Part shown: positions 43,901 through 55,568 of the stretch, in pieces
How positions within the stretch are numbered: position 1 is the first letter of the stretch
How the letters are laid out: the number at the start of each line of letters is the position of its first letter
Source: Lyophyllum atratum
Taxonomy: Eukaryota; Basidiomycota; Agaricomycetes; Agaricales; Lyophyllaceae
Length of the DNA stretch: 64,000 nt
NCBI GenBank assembly: GCA_014905825.1
Contig: JACGCN010000004.1
Span: 1,922,001 to 1,986,000, forward strand
Reading direction: 5' to 3'
Notes under the pieces: generated by a model
The model's input: the letters and a program-made list of their open reading frames with translations, nothing else
Databases searched by the model: none
What the model was told of the DNA's origin: nothing
Made by a program: the position numbers and the translations under genes

Positions 43901-44376
43901 CTGGATCTTCGGGGGACAGTCATGGTCAAGAGCAGGGCACTTCGGGGCGTACCGGGTCGATGCTTCACATGGTTGCAGAGGAGGAGGAAAAGGGTGAAGA
44001 GGAGGAGGAGGATGGTCACGCTGAGATTGATGAAGAGAAGGGCCAGAAAGGAAAGGAGCCTGCAGTTGCCGATGGCGAGGTGAAGGATGGGGGGCGGGAG
44101 GAATGGGGAGAGTCCTTCAAAATCGAATGGCTGTCTACGGAGAAGCTTCCGTTCCATCGAACTCGACATATTCGCAACCCTTGGAACCACGATAGGGAGG
44201 TTAAAGTGTCGAGGGACGGGACCGAACTGGAGCCGGGCGTGGGGCGGAGATTGTTAGAGGAGTGGACTCGATTATCGGAGGTTCCATCAGTGACGACACA
44301 GGCTGGAAAGGTCCCTGCTACGTCGAGGCGCGGATCGAAGTCTGCACCGTCGTCGGTAGCTGCGATACCCACGTAG
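40974..44376 (+). CDS. RRM and YTH domain m6A-reader-like RNA-binding protein
   Basis: Exons 40974-41094, 41285-41326, 41380-43145, 43206-43351 and 43416-44376; about 1,000 residues. The first half is Pro/Ser/Tyr-rich and disordered. An RRM follows (EWVMWVGNVPSDATHDELW, then SSCAFVNFESEHHLTAAIER; RNP2 and RNP1). The YTH domain starts with RYFILKSLTQYDLDLSVEKG, LWATQKHNEGILDQAF, VYLIFSVNKSGEFYGYAKM and GPI. It resumes about 228 residues later with FKIEWLSTEKLPFHRTRHIR, NPWNHDREVKVSRDGTELEP. The insert is disordered and ends in a run of Glu. The cage tryptophans of LWAT and FKIEW are present, so m6A binding is plausible. RRM plus YTH is a known fungal arrangement. The YTH call is secure, the splice junctions good. 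Confidence 0.9.
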
Positions 44377-45024
44377 GATACCGGGATAGGGACCGGAGCT
44401 GGACGGCCAATATCATAACATATGAACGACTGGTCGACAAAATTTCAAAACGACGCTCCGCGCGTCTAGCAATGGCATACATCAAACAACCTAGCATTTA
44501 TAGCGACATATCACCCACATTCATGTACGTCCTGTGCATTCTGGACCACTATTTCGCATACTGACTCCTCCGCACCCTCTTTCTTCGCAGTTCTAATCTA
44601 CAACGACTCGACGGGACCCTCTTGTCATTCACGAAACAAGACTGTCATTTCTTTACTACCTTGGGCATATGCGGACAATACTTTATTCTCTCCACCTGCT
44701 GCTTATCACGCTTTGCTCGCCTGTCCGCCTCTTTGAGGCCCCTTTGTAGCTATAGGTAGAACACACTCGCACGACCACATTTGTAATTACGTACCAACTG
44801 CATTATACACGAAGCGCATGGTCAGCCTGGGTTACGCATGATGTTGTATCTGAGTCGCGGAGTAAAAACAAGTGCGGGAACTTGGTCGACGCGTTTGACA
44901 TGTGATCGGAGTACATCAGCTCGCCGGAATCTGGCCCGACTCAGGACTGACAATCTCTTCTGAGTCTTCAGTGCTACCACAAGCCCTACCGCCGCTGTTC
45001 AGGACGTTCAACGACTCGGTGCAG
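44377..45024. other. Intergenic, no gene seen
   Basis: About 650 bp between the YTH gene and the next F-box gene. The frame that runs from 44902 into the F-box gene begins with GTG, not ATG, so it is taken as leader. Confidence 0.5.
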
Positions 45025-46599
45025 ATGTTATCGCTCCTCAGCTTACCTCTCGAGATTATCGAGGAAATTTTGCTACATTTGGATCCTCTTGATGTCGCCC
45101 GTGTTTCCGAGTCCTGCAACTACCTGCGCTTGTTGGTGTACAATGCCAAAGATCAATCTCTTTGGCGAGAACTATACCTCGAACAACCGCTTGACGATCC
45201 AAGAAAGTGCGTTTCGCAAGAGGGGGTACCGATTGGCGACGAAATTGAGTGGCAGAGGAGGCTACAGCGCTTCATTAGAGCCAGGACAGTGCTGTACAAC
45301 CCCACCATCAGCCCCCTGGGGGAACGGCTGAGACTCCTCCAGTTTTTGCTCGAGATGGTAACATGTGTGCCTCCTCTGTCGTCGCCAGAGGACATCGACA
45401 ACGTCTCACGCAATCTCGCATGGGTAGCTGCGGCCCTACGCTATAACGACTATTCATTGCTTCAAGACGTCAGTCCAAGCACCAACTCGGAGGATGCGAC
45501 GACGCAGCTGTGTGCACGTCTGCACACGTATTTTGGCATCACAGGGAAGGACGCACTGCGCGCTTCGCGGGTCGAGTCTCGTGCTTTCGTGTATGATATG
45601 CGTAAGTATCGCTGGGAGAGCCACTATGGCCCACTGGATTCGCTGAGGTGTGTCAACTGGGTCCACGTGCAGGCGCTGCACCACGTCCTCTCCATGCACC
45701 TCGTTGATTTAAAGGAGGATGACAACTTCGACTTCGCCATATTCCCCATGAGCATCCCGTTCACACAGCCTGTGATCCCGGCGGGGGTGGATCTTGATAA
45801 GGAGGAGGATTGGGCAGGGGTGACTGGGATCTGGAGAGTGTCGTTCTGCTTCTGCGACCATAGTGTGCTGCTCAGTGCGTTTATCTGTCTTGATATTTTA
45901 CACTTGATGGGTAACGGTACTGTGACATAGGATATAATGGCTCGCATGTAAGGCTGCACACCCACGAAGTTGCTGTATAGTGCCTGAAGTGGTATTGACT
46001 ACAGGTCGACGACGATGGGAATTTAGACTCTTCTATCTTTGCTGAACCTGATTTCGGCGAGGTGTTTCGTTCCCTCGACGTGAACCTGAGAGTGCTCAAG
46101 ACGACGCCTGATCCAAGTCACCCAAACAGACCCGTTATACACTTCACTGGAGAGATGCCAGAGAGCAACTCCAGGATGACCGGAGAGGTGAAAATGACCC
46201 CCGATGATCAAGTGCTGTGGAATTTCGTGCGTTTCGTTATATCTGTCCATGACCATTTCGTCGTAACTTACCTTATTTACCAGGTGTCTGGTGAAGTAGG
46301 TGAAGCCGTTTGGAGGTTCGTCCGTGAATTTCCATGATCAACCCCGATTTCTCATTCTGCCTCAGCTCCGTTGGTATCCATATTGGTGGACCGCGAGCCT
46401 TATATGGCGTTCTGGGCACATGGACCACAGTATTCCATGAGTCGGATGATCCTGTCGGTGCGTTTATCTCATGCTAACTTCATCTCAAAGAAAGGAGGAT
46501 TGACATGGGTCCGAGGTAGGTCCTTTCTGGTTAAGGAGACTCCAGCCAGCCACTATGGATCTACCCATGAACCATGTATCGCTGAACGCATCGCATTGA
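45025..46599 (+). CDS. F-box protein
   Basis: The first ATG in frame is at 45025 (MLSLLSLPLEIIEEILLHLD), directly giving the F-box, followed by PLDVARVSESCNYLRLL. Exon 1 is 45025-45874; small exons follow, joined in phase. The C-terminal region contains GVTGIWRVSFCFCDHSVLL, VFRSLDVNLRVLK, PVIHFTGEMPESNSRMTGEV, WSSVGIHIGGPRALYGVLGT and DDPVGPFWLRRLQPA. This arrangement is widespread in agaricomycete F-box proteins, with a beta-rich substrate-binding part after the F-box. It probably acts in an SCF ubiquitin ligase; target unknown. About 470 residues; appears intact. The junction near 46516 (acceptor GGTAG) is the weakest. Confidence 0.8.
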
Positions 46600-46847
46600 G
46601 TGTCCCTATATAACTCGGGGGCTTCGTCCAGCAGAAGTATATACCGTTTATGAGGCAATATAATAGCCGGCAAGGGATCTTCAATTATGTACGATCGATC
46701 TATCTAGACCTTGTCACTGGCACCGTGAGAAACGTGGTAGCTACACGCAAGTCCCACCTCTCCCCCTGTCGTAAGCAGCCCGCTAGATACGGGAGTCAGG
46801 AGACTCAGCTCTTCCCTGAACCACCACCATATCCCTTACAGCGCCTC

Positions 46848-49800
46848 ATGTCAGATCAGTCGACCCCCCCGCCCAAGCCCAAGCCGGGCTCACTGCGCGA
46901 CAGGATCGCAGCCTTTGAGAAGCCTGCGGCTGGCTCGCCACCTGGCCCCGCACCCGTGCCGCGTCCAAAGCCTGGGGGGCTATCATGGAAACCCAAGCAG
47001 CCATCACCGCCATCGTCGCCATCGACCGCAGATGCGCCCGCGGAAAAGAAAGCGGGCGGCATGTCTGCATCGGATGCGAAAGAGAGTATCGGTAAAGGCG
47101 GGAGCCTCAAGGAACGCATGGCTGCACTCCAGAATCGAGGTGGATTTGGGGGGGCGCCGCCTATTGCTCCGAAGCCAGCGATGGAGAAGCCCAAGTGGAA
47201 GCCCCCTCCAGCGATTACACCTGTTGACAAGGATGATGACGATGAGCCATCGCGTGCTGAAATTCCGAGATCGGCCCCGCTCCCGCCCGTAAGGAAGTCT
47301 ATTGAAGATCAACTGGATGAAGACAGGAGTGAGGAACTAAGTGCTGCTGTTGAAGGCGAGGATCAGGCGGATGCGGATCCTGAAGACGAGGAGAGGCAAC
47401 GACGTGCTGCCATCGCTGCACGCATGGCGCGATTGGGAGGCGCCAGGGTAGGAATGGCGCCCGTTTTCGGTAGTAAACCAGCTGCAAGGAAGGCGGAGCC
47501 CGTAGAGGAGGTGGCGAAGGTAGAAACGCTTAAGGAGGGGGAGGTCACAGCCTCGACCAAGACTGACGGTATTATGTCCATTGCATTCACTGCGATATCT
47601 GATTCTGACCGCGTTGTGCAGATACTGCAGCTATCCCTCCATCTGATATGGTTCTGGAGGAGCCGTCTTCCCAACCTTCAGCGATATCTTCAGGTGAGCC
47701 ATCATAAGTACCTATCTCATACATTTCTAAATTGCGCCATCAGAGAAACCCCAGCCGCTTGCCCGCAAGAGCTCCACATCGTCCTCGCTGCTCACCCCAG
47801 AAGTTGAAGCACAGCCTCGCACTCCTCCTACCTCCATGCCTCTTCCTTCTGCTCCTCGACGAGCAGCCCCTCCTAGGAGGAAAGCCGTCAAATCTCCAGA
47901 AATTCCTGCTCCTACCGTCCTGAGCGAGCCATTAGCCGAAAGCCCTGCTGCCGCTGCAGTGTTGGATTCTTCAGAAGCTCTAGACACGTCCGCTGTTCTC
48001 GTCGAAAGTGCCAAGAAAGCGAGCGAGGGTGACCTCGAGAAAGAGGTCGGCGAGGTGGACAAGGAAGAAGTCGAGCCTCGAGCCATTGTAACTTCGCTCG
48101 ATGGTGCTTCCGCGCTGCATGTTGTCGATTTTGCCAAGGAGAGATCTGGAGTTGACGAGGCGTCTGATGATGACAACGCTGCAGATGAGGAGGCTGCTAC
48201 TCAGTTTGTCGACAAAACACCTGTTGAGACTCCAGCGGAAGAGGAGCCTAACACCGTCGTTGCATCGCCTCCTTCCCTTGAAATCCGGGACGACGCTGAA
48301 TCCGACGAGCTTGAGGAGAAACAAGTCGAAGCAGAGGAGCTGGAGGGTTCTGTCGAAGAAGATTTGCCATCAGATATCGAGGAGACAGAACAGCCAGTTG
48401 CTGAGGTCGTGGATGAGCCGGAAGAGGATGAAGAGGCGGCTCGCCGCCAGCGTATCGCGGAAAAGCTGGCGAAGATGGGCGGCGTCAATCCATTCGCACC
48501 CCCTCCCCAACGTAAACCTTCCAGCTCCTCTGAAGATATGCACCCACGAGATAGCATTGTGTCGCCATCCTCGCCACCCCAGCGACAGTCCATGCGAACG
48601 GCGAGCGTAGGTGCCTCTACCGTGCCTGAAGGAGTGGCCACACGTGCTTCGGATGTCCAGCTCACTGAGCCTCCAATCGTGCAACCGCCTTCGAGGAAGA
48701 ATACTGCCGAATCCACCGAGGACGCTTCTGACTCTTTGCCCAGGACCAAATCCCAGGATGGTAAATAACCTTTTACCTTCGTATCTTTCCCTCCTTGCCT
48801 TCGCACGGACAACGAATATATTGATTGATTATATCTCCCTTTTACGCATATAGTGAGTCGAGAGACAGAGGCAGTTGCGCCTACGAGTATCTCGGAAGAA
48901 ACCGAATATAGTGACACCGAACAAGATGTTCCCGGCGCTGGCGGAGTTGAAGGTGAAGGGAGTAAGATAGATCATGAACATGACCAGGTGCTGTCATTCG
49001 AGGAAACAGGGCAATCGGGGCCTGTGAGCGACTTAGACGACGATGACGGTGTAAGCGACGTCGAACCCGAAATGCCCCCACCACCCCCGCCGATGCCTAA
49101 TCTGTCCACACGCCCTGTGAGCGTTGCTGTCCCTGCCAATTCAGGACTCCCCGTCGACCCGGCACTCCCAACCGACCCTGTCCCTCCCCCACACTCTGTA
49201 GGAAGCGCTACTTCTCCTGCACGATCACTACCCCCACCTCCTCCACGACTCATCCCTCAGCCTAACGAACAAGAGGAGGAAGTCAGTGAATCAGAACCCA
49301 GTTATCCATCGTCACGGTCTCCTTCTCCTTCGCAAGAACCTTCCGATCACGAACATGACGAGCCCCTTCGCCGGTTGCCCCCTCGGTCTTTCCTCAATGA
49401 AGAAACCACCGAAGATGACCAATCGTCGCCACTGCCCGTTCCGAATCGCAGGTCCAGTGAATTCGACAATCAGAGCGGGGATAGCAGCCGCACATCGTCT
49501 GGACGCCCATTGAAGTCCATCCCGCCGCCACCGCCGCTTTCAGCATCAATCTCAGATCTCGAGCAGGACTCTGATTTCGACGAAGTCTTGCCGACACGCC
49601 CTCGTCATCGGCCAATGACTCCCAGTACACCCCCTGTGACTACGAATGATATACCCCTCATTGTGCCACCTCCTACCTCGGAAGATGCATCGAAGAAAGT
49701 TGAGCCTTCACCACTCCGTCACTCTGCGTATCCTGCGCCGGAGTCGGTCGCGGCACCCACAGCGCCTAGAGAGGATTCTCCATCTCTTCTATCCCCGAAA

Positions 49801-51631
49801 TCATCCGTGTCCGATCAGGAGATTCTTGACGAAGAGGAAGGCGGTCAGTAGATATACCTCATTTTAGTAACCAAATAATGACCGCCGTTTCTTCGCAGAT
49901 CCGATTGACCCTTCGTTCCATAGCCCAAGCCGCAGGACATCTACTATTTTGCCTCCGACGAGCCCTCCACCAGAGCCAACTACGGAGCCAGAAGAGGATG
50001 AGCAGGCTGCCCGCCGTCGCACGATCGCTGAGCGAATGGCAAAGCTTGGTGGGATCAAGTTTGGTGCAGCCCCGTTACCGGCCTCCATGCGCCCTACGGC
50101 CCCTCCACCTAGAGAAGAAGCTGCTGCTGAAGCTGCCGACGAACAAGCACTCGATGCCTCTGAGGAGGAGGAAGAGCGTGCACGTAAGGAGCGAATTGCA
50201 GCGAAGCTGGCTGGTATGGGCGGACAGCGAATTGGCATGCTTCCCCTTGGCGTTGGGACTGTTCGTCCACAGGCTTCTCGTGTACTAACGGAAGCCACGC
50301 CCCCCGCCCCTCCCTCCCGTGCTGTACCCCCTGCTCGACCTTCGCTCCCCCCTCAATCCCACGACAGTGATGTAGATCCCGAGAATAGTCTCTCTGCATC
50401 GCAGCACAGTTTGGCATCTGACGAGGGTGTCAAGGTCGAAGCTGAGGAAAGTGATATCGAAGAGGTCAGCTATACCGATGCAGACGAGGAACCGGAGGAA
50501 GTGCCACCTCCCATACCCGTTCGTGGTTCACGAAGGCGCGGAACTAGCTCAGAAACCGAGCAAACATTTGCTAGCCCCCCCGCTCGCCCGCCCGTCCCGA
50601 CATCGCTTCCCAGCCGAAAGTCAAGCGTCCAAACCACCACCTCAACCGCCAGAAGATCTTCCGCCGAATCTAGCCATAGTGTGCAGAGGTCGTACAAGCC
50701 TCAGTCGGAATACGTAATGGTGGAAGAACCGTCGGGCTTTGTGCAGGATGAAGATATCCCACCGCCATTGCCCCCTTCTCGACTGTCAATTCGACCGCCT
50801 GCAAGAGGAGTACCGCGCCCGCCTAGCCCGCCTATTCCCGAAAGCATTTCTTCGCAGTGGGAGCTATCATCCTTTCCTACATCCTCCCTAGAATTCGGCG
50901 CGACAGCAGACCTTTCCTTATCCTGGCCCGATGACGCAAATCCCGCTTCACCATCAGTCGCTTCGCCACCACCACCTCCACCCCCTCAGGAGCCTCCCGT
51001 TCAGCAGGTCCCTGTTCATGATCGCCAGCTGTCATCTGACGACTTGATGGCGGTATGGGGGCGTGTCGGCGTCCAGATCTGTGAAGTTGCTACGACGTTG
51101 TTCGACAAGTCCAAGAAAACGCTGGTCGGAGACGGAACGTATGACGGTTTCGTACACGCTGTGCTCAGCGAAGTGCCGAATGCGGCCTTGCCTTCGTCCC
51201 CGGCGTCGTATGGGTATGTGGTGTATGCGCAATCTGGCAACTCCGTCCAGAAGCGGGTGTGCGAGATCATGCCGGGCGATGTTCTGGTGTTGCAGGATGC
51301 GAAGTTGAAGGGCCACAAGGGTTTACAAACGTATAACCAGTCGGTTGGGGTGGGAGAGCAGCTGGTGGGTATTGTCAGTGAATTCGAGCCGAAGAAGACG
51401 AAGGTGCGGGTGTTCCAGGCGAATCAGCATGTTGGGCAACAGGTCAGTCCTGTCTTGCATCACGTTGCGACCTCTCCGCTAATGTCTGCCATTTGTTTTA
51501 GACTGTGGAAGCTGTTAGTTACCGTTTGGAAGATCTCAAAAGCGGGACCGTGAAGGCAAGTGACGTCGTGACCCTTAATGCCACCGGTAGACTGACCTTT
51601 GTTAAAGGTCTATCGCGTTCTCGAAAGTTAA
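46848..51631 (+). CDS. Bbc1/Aim3-like actin-patch protein
   Basis: Exons 46848-47568, 47622-47693, 47744-48760, 48854-49843, 49899-51442, 51502-51555 and 51608-51631; about 1,470 residues. Most of the chain is disordered, acidic and Pro-rich, with many polyproline runs (SH3 targets). The C-terminal fold is the Bbc1/Aim3 domain: MAVWGRVGVQICEVATTLFD, GFVHAVLSEVPNAALP, YGYVVYAQSGNSVQKRVCEI, MPGDVLVLQDAKLKGHKGLQ and SYRLEDLKSGTVKVYRVLES. Yeast Bbc1 binds the type I myosin tail and Las17 at endocytic actin patches. Yeast Bbc1 has an N-terminal SH3 domain; none is visible here. Six copies of an IAxxMAxLGG-like motif are spread along the chain. The last intron has a GC donor (51556); reading through it would give a different C-terminus to 51714. 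Confidence 0.85.
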
Positions 51632-52045
51632 AGTCGATGTCCACTTTAACATCCATCTCCGTTCAACTTCCACTTCTGTTCAAGTTCCACGAAACAACTA
51701 TTCCTCCAGCATAACATCCTTTCTTTCACCTGCCCTGTCACAAAGTCGCATCGGATAGTCTGTAAAACTAGCAACAACGTTACGAATCATGTCATTTCTT
51801 TCTTCCTTGCCGGAGAAGCATCGTAAATGACCAAAGCCCATATATTGCATGTATTATAACATTCTGAATTGCGAGCACCAACATGAAAAAGGACCACCAT
51901 GAAGAGACAGAGATTGACATGAGAACAAAGGCTGGTGCTGAGCTGTTAGAGTCTGAGGCGTATGATGGGAGAATGAACGGAAATCAACAAAAGCACTTAC
52001 TCATGACCCAAAATTACCAGCGCATTAATGATGAATACATGTTAT
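51632..52045. other. Convergent intergenic region
   Basis: About 410 bp between convergent genes. A plus-strand frame that begins here (51883-52257) overlaps the C-terminal exon of the minus-strand gene and has no domain; I treat it as a shadow. Confidence 0.4.
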
Positions 52046-52694
52046 TTAACAAGAGGGCGTATACCAGTGCCTGTGTCCTTCATTCCCGATCGGCTTTCGA
52101 AGGTCTTGAGCTGCTTTGCGTATTCGGCTCAAGGTCGGGGATAAGCAAAAGTGACATAGAGAGACGTGAAGAGGTTCACCGGTCGGTCCGTCAAATTTCG
52201 CTTTCTTCGCGGGAGGATCTTCAAGAACCGAATTCGGAGTACCTGAGCTTGGGGTAGGGTCAGGAGGTGGGCGTTTGCCCCTATTTTTCTGTGGAATTAG
52301 AGGAATTGCTCCTGTCAGTGGCCATCGATAGAATAGCGGCGCACTTACAAAACGGCTATCAAAATTCTTTTTCCTGAGTAAAGAGCAAAACGTGAGTCGC
52401 TAAAAGGATGGGGTTTTATGGCTGAAGCGACTTTTCTAGGGCTTCCTGTTCCTTCTGTTTCTCGTCTTCCTCCTGTGCTTATCGTAAGCATACCTTCATT
52501 AGCTTCGAGAAAAACCATACCTTCTTGGTCCTTTGGATTCTCTCAAGAAACGAGCCGTCATTGGTGAATACGTTTGCGGGCTTGGGCGTGTTGCGTGATG
52601 AACTTGGCTTTGAAGATACCTGTGTCGGAGGCGTAGCGGTCGGCCCAGGCGAAAAGTAACCCATACCAGGCTGGGGGCTTGGTGAGTTCGACAT
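52046..52694 (-). CDS. Small Lys/Glu-rich protein, fungal conserved type
   Basis: Exons 52521-52694 (start uncertain), 52432-52472, 52349-52373 (25 nt) and 52046-52288 join in phase. The reading is MSNSPSPQPGMGYFSPGP, VFTNDGSFLERIQRTKK, EEDEKQKEQEALEKKKNFDS, RFKNRGKRPPPDP, PPAKKAKFDG. The short charged helix followed by RGKRPPP looks like a nuclear protein, and I recall similar small fungal proteins with NDGSFLERF, but without a known function. The true start may lie in an upstream exon, as the frame runs on to FPSRPPLFKPS before a stop. The C-terminal residues after AKFDG could be intronic. Confidence 0.5.
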
Positions 52695-53684
52695 TGACGG
52701 TTTGAACAAGGGGGGTCTTGAGGGAAATCAGCCTCCAGGTATCTGAGAACTTTAAGTATCAAGAGCTATTTCGATTGAGACGTCGACCTCGAAGTTTCTG
52801 GGCGTTTCGGGCAAGTTCTGGCCGAGGATGTTTGGCTTCTCCTTGCCCATTCTACACGTAACAGCATTAGGCAACAGGTTATTTCCTTAACAAGAAGTGT
52901 TGAGCTTTTGGAAAGCTCGCAGGCCAACGTCGACTCCGAGCTCAAATTGGCGCCTATTTCCCCACCATTCCTCGCGTTAGGCTCAGGGTAGAAGAACTCA
53001 TAGATTTACAGCCTCGGCCCATTTTCGGCTCACTGATCACAACACGCAGGGTAGCATTGGAATTCAAAGTTGTGCTATAGACAAAGACCACGCTTTCTCC
53101 ATGCCCTAAGACCTGGGTATACCGCAGTCCTAGCTGCGCCGTCAAGTTATTCTCGGACTAGAAACACGCTGTAGCCAGCTGGTCAAGAGTCCGACTCCGA
53201 CTCAAGACTTTCCTGCTGCGCGATGACACCGCTATTTTTGTCACGGTCAGTGCCTGAAATAGCATTTGCGTATGCCGTGCTTCAAAGGGCTCATTCATTG
53301 TAGGGGACGGGGAAGTAAGCGAGGTCGGGTGGATCGGAGAAGCTTTTGTATGTGCTTTCACTAGGAATCCAGCAAGAATCCAGATTCATGAATGGGATCG
53401 AATAGGGACCGATGGACTCAGACTGATTAGATCTTGTTGTCCTGTACATGATCGGGTGATCGACGATGCAGCCGCACAAATGCGCATCCGAGTATAACTG
53501 TGGCAGTGCCTTATAGCTTACAACAAACTTGAACAAAGGGACGCTTTGTCCTGGGTGGTCGTTGAATGGCATGCAACACGCCGTTGGCATCTGTCAGTCC
53601 ATTATTATGGACTTCCTTCCTCTGTCTGCGACATACACTACACTTTCCCCACTGTAATCACTCCCTCTCTTTCTCGAGCTAATC
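52695..53684. other. Region with unassigned coding-like frames
   Basis: About 1 kb before the LPMO gene. Minus-strand frames such as 52954-53145 and 53291-53590 look protein-like in places, but I could not join them into one gene or recognise a family. The last 100 bp should contain the LPMO promoter. Confidence 0.35.
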
Positions 53685-55334
53685 ATGAAACACGACATAT
53701 CTACGCTTCTCTCCATCGCCATGGTCGCTCTGCTGGGCAGCGTGCGCGGACACATTGTCCCGTGGCATAAAGGTGCATTCTCCTTGGCTATCAGTTGATG
53801 TATCAGTTATGCTGATACCGGTTTCCTTCACAAGGAATGTACTGCCTAAACGGAACTTCTGGACAGGATGACCCCTCGACGAACGAAGCAGTGAACCCAT
53901 TGTTTCAAGTAAGTTCCATTAACCTCATTGATGAAGGCGGATTCAGAGGGCTCACGATCGTCTCAGCTTTCACGCGCTGACTGGTGGATGCACCATACCA
54001 ATAATGTCTGGGCTCCTGTTTCGTGATGGTGATGACCTGTCTGACAACGCTTTTAGTGCGACCAGTTTCCTCCAGCACCTGGAGATTTTCTCGAATTGTG
54101 CGTTACTTCTGCTTGCCTGTCGGACCAATCAGTTGTTGACTTGTCACCACTAGACCCGCTAATGGGGAATTCACGGTCGAACTGGCAATGAACCGCGCGT
54201 TTACCACTTTCTCGTTCAACGGAGAGAATGTTGCAATATTCGCAGACGGCCAGGACCATCCAGGGCTGGGATTCACCCCTCCGGGGGAGGTTCCGTCGTG
54301 TATTGTCGAGCCCAACAGTGCGTACTATTCCTCCCCATCATGTGTATCTCACTTACAGGAGGCCCTGTGATGTAGTCCACGCTCAAAATGAAAGCATGGC
54401 TGCTGGGTCTGCTTTTGCCATCTCGTACACGGTATTTTTTGATTCTTCCCCACACCCCGTCACGAAGGCGTTGACACTTTGTTCTAGTCAGATCTTACGC
54501 AAGTGACCTCTGAGAATCTGGTAGTCTTCTCGGTGCTTTACAAGTACGACAAAGCGGTCTTATCATCTCAGATCTACGGTCTAATCTTATATTTGACAGT
54601 ACTCCTTGGAGACGCATTGCGACGTATTCAGTGCCAAACCTCCCAGCATGTCCCCCAGATGGATGTATATGTGCCGTCAGTTTCCATTCACCTACTTTCT
54701 CGTAAACCTTCGCTGATAATGCGCTTCTGTAGTGGGGGTGGGTGCGCGATACTTTTGCTCTTTGTTGTGGCTTCTTACCTAACCTCCATCAACCCCCATT
54801 ATAGGTTCCAAATGGGTAAGTATGCCTAAAATATTTCGCCTCGTTCCTATCTGATTAAGCCATCCCTTGCAGATGCGGTACACCCAATATGTACATGTTC
54901 CCATATAGATGCAAAGTAACTGGCATGACGGGGAACAGCGCAGTTGCTCCGGCAGTCCCAGGGGTCTGGTGTGAAGACAATCCATCCATTTGCGTCAAAG
55001 GCCCCAGACAGTTAATTTACTGGAACCAGCTGGAAGCGAATAATATTGAAGTCACTGGCACAGATCTGGCGGGAGACCCGAGGTCGCCAGCATATAATGC
55101 CAAGCTTGGATTTGAAAATGGTGCGTGTTTATGTCGTGCTATGGGCCGGCGTGACTAAGTGTATCATTAGGTGCCCAGACAGACATCTTCATGAAGGCAG
55201 GCTCTGCCACACAGACATCTATCAGCCCTGGTGCAACGTCCACTGCGAAACCGCCAAATGCTTCATCGAGACTTGCGGTTCATGGGATTTGGCTGCTTAT
55301 ACCTATGTTCCCCGTACTTGCGGTGCTGTACTAA
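53685..55334 (+). CDS. AA14-like lytic polysaccharide monooxygenase, GPI-type tail
   Basis: Twelve exons join in phase, two of them tiny (54733-54741, 9 nt; 54805-54815, 11 nt). A signal peptide ([17 protein letters not shown]) would be cut before [18 protein letters not shown], leaving an N-terminal His as in LPMO copper sites. A second His pair lies in [14 protein letters not shown]. Then [84 protein letters not shown] and [15 protein letters not shown]. The order matches AA14 enzymes, which cleave xylan on cellulose. It differs enough to be a sister group rather than a canonical AA14. The end is Ser/Thr-rich then hydrophobic ([18 protein letters not shown]), suggesting a GPI anchor. Activity and substrate are inferred. 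Confidence 0.77.
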
Positions 55335-55568
55335 CTGTCTTGATCTGCTCGTCAATTTGTCTGTGTCATATCGATTGTACCATTTACTGTATCATATCCT
55401 GGCCAATAGCTAGAGTGTTCATTATTTCTCCTCGAGTATTATCACGACTTCCAGAAATAGACTTGAATCGTACAACCGTCTTTGAACAATGGCGGAGTCG
55501 AAAACACGCGTCTCCATTGTTCTGCTCATCGTGATATCCGTCTTACTGCGCCTCGGTCTACAACCACC

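Noticed and set aside
48201..48917. Long minus-strand frame of 238 residues opposite the Bbc1-like gene
   Set aside because: It mirrors Ser/Asp/Glu-rich codons on the other strand and has no domain; the plus strand is clearly coding.
51883..52257. Plus-strand frame of 124 residues
   Set aside because: It overlaps the last exon of the minus-strand Lys/Glu-rich gene and shows no recognisable domain.
52520..52740. Alternative minus-strand frame reading VNVELTKPPAWYGLLFAWAD
   Set aside because: It looks protein-like, but it ends in a stop shortly after and does not link to the downstream charged exons, whereas the NDGSFLERI frame does.
52900..53600. Minus-strand frames near 53 kb as a gene
   Set aside because: Pieces look coding, but I found no consistent splice chain, no family and no start; not enough to annotate a gene.
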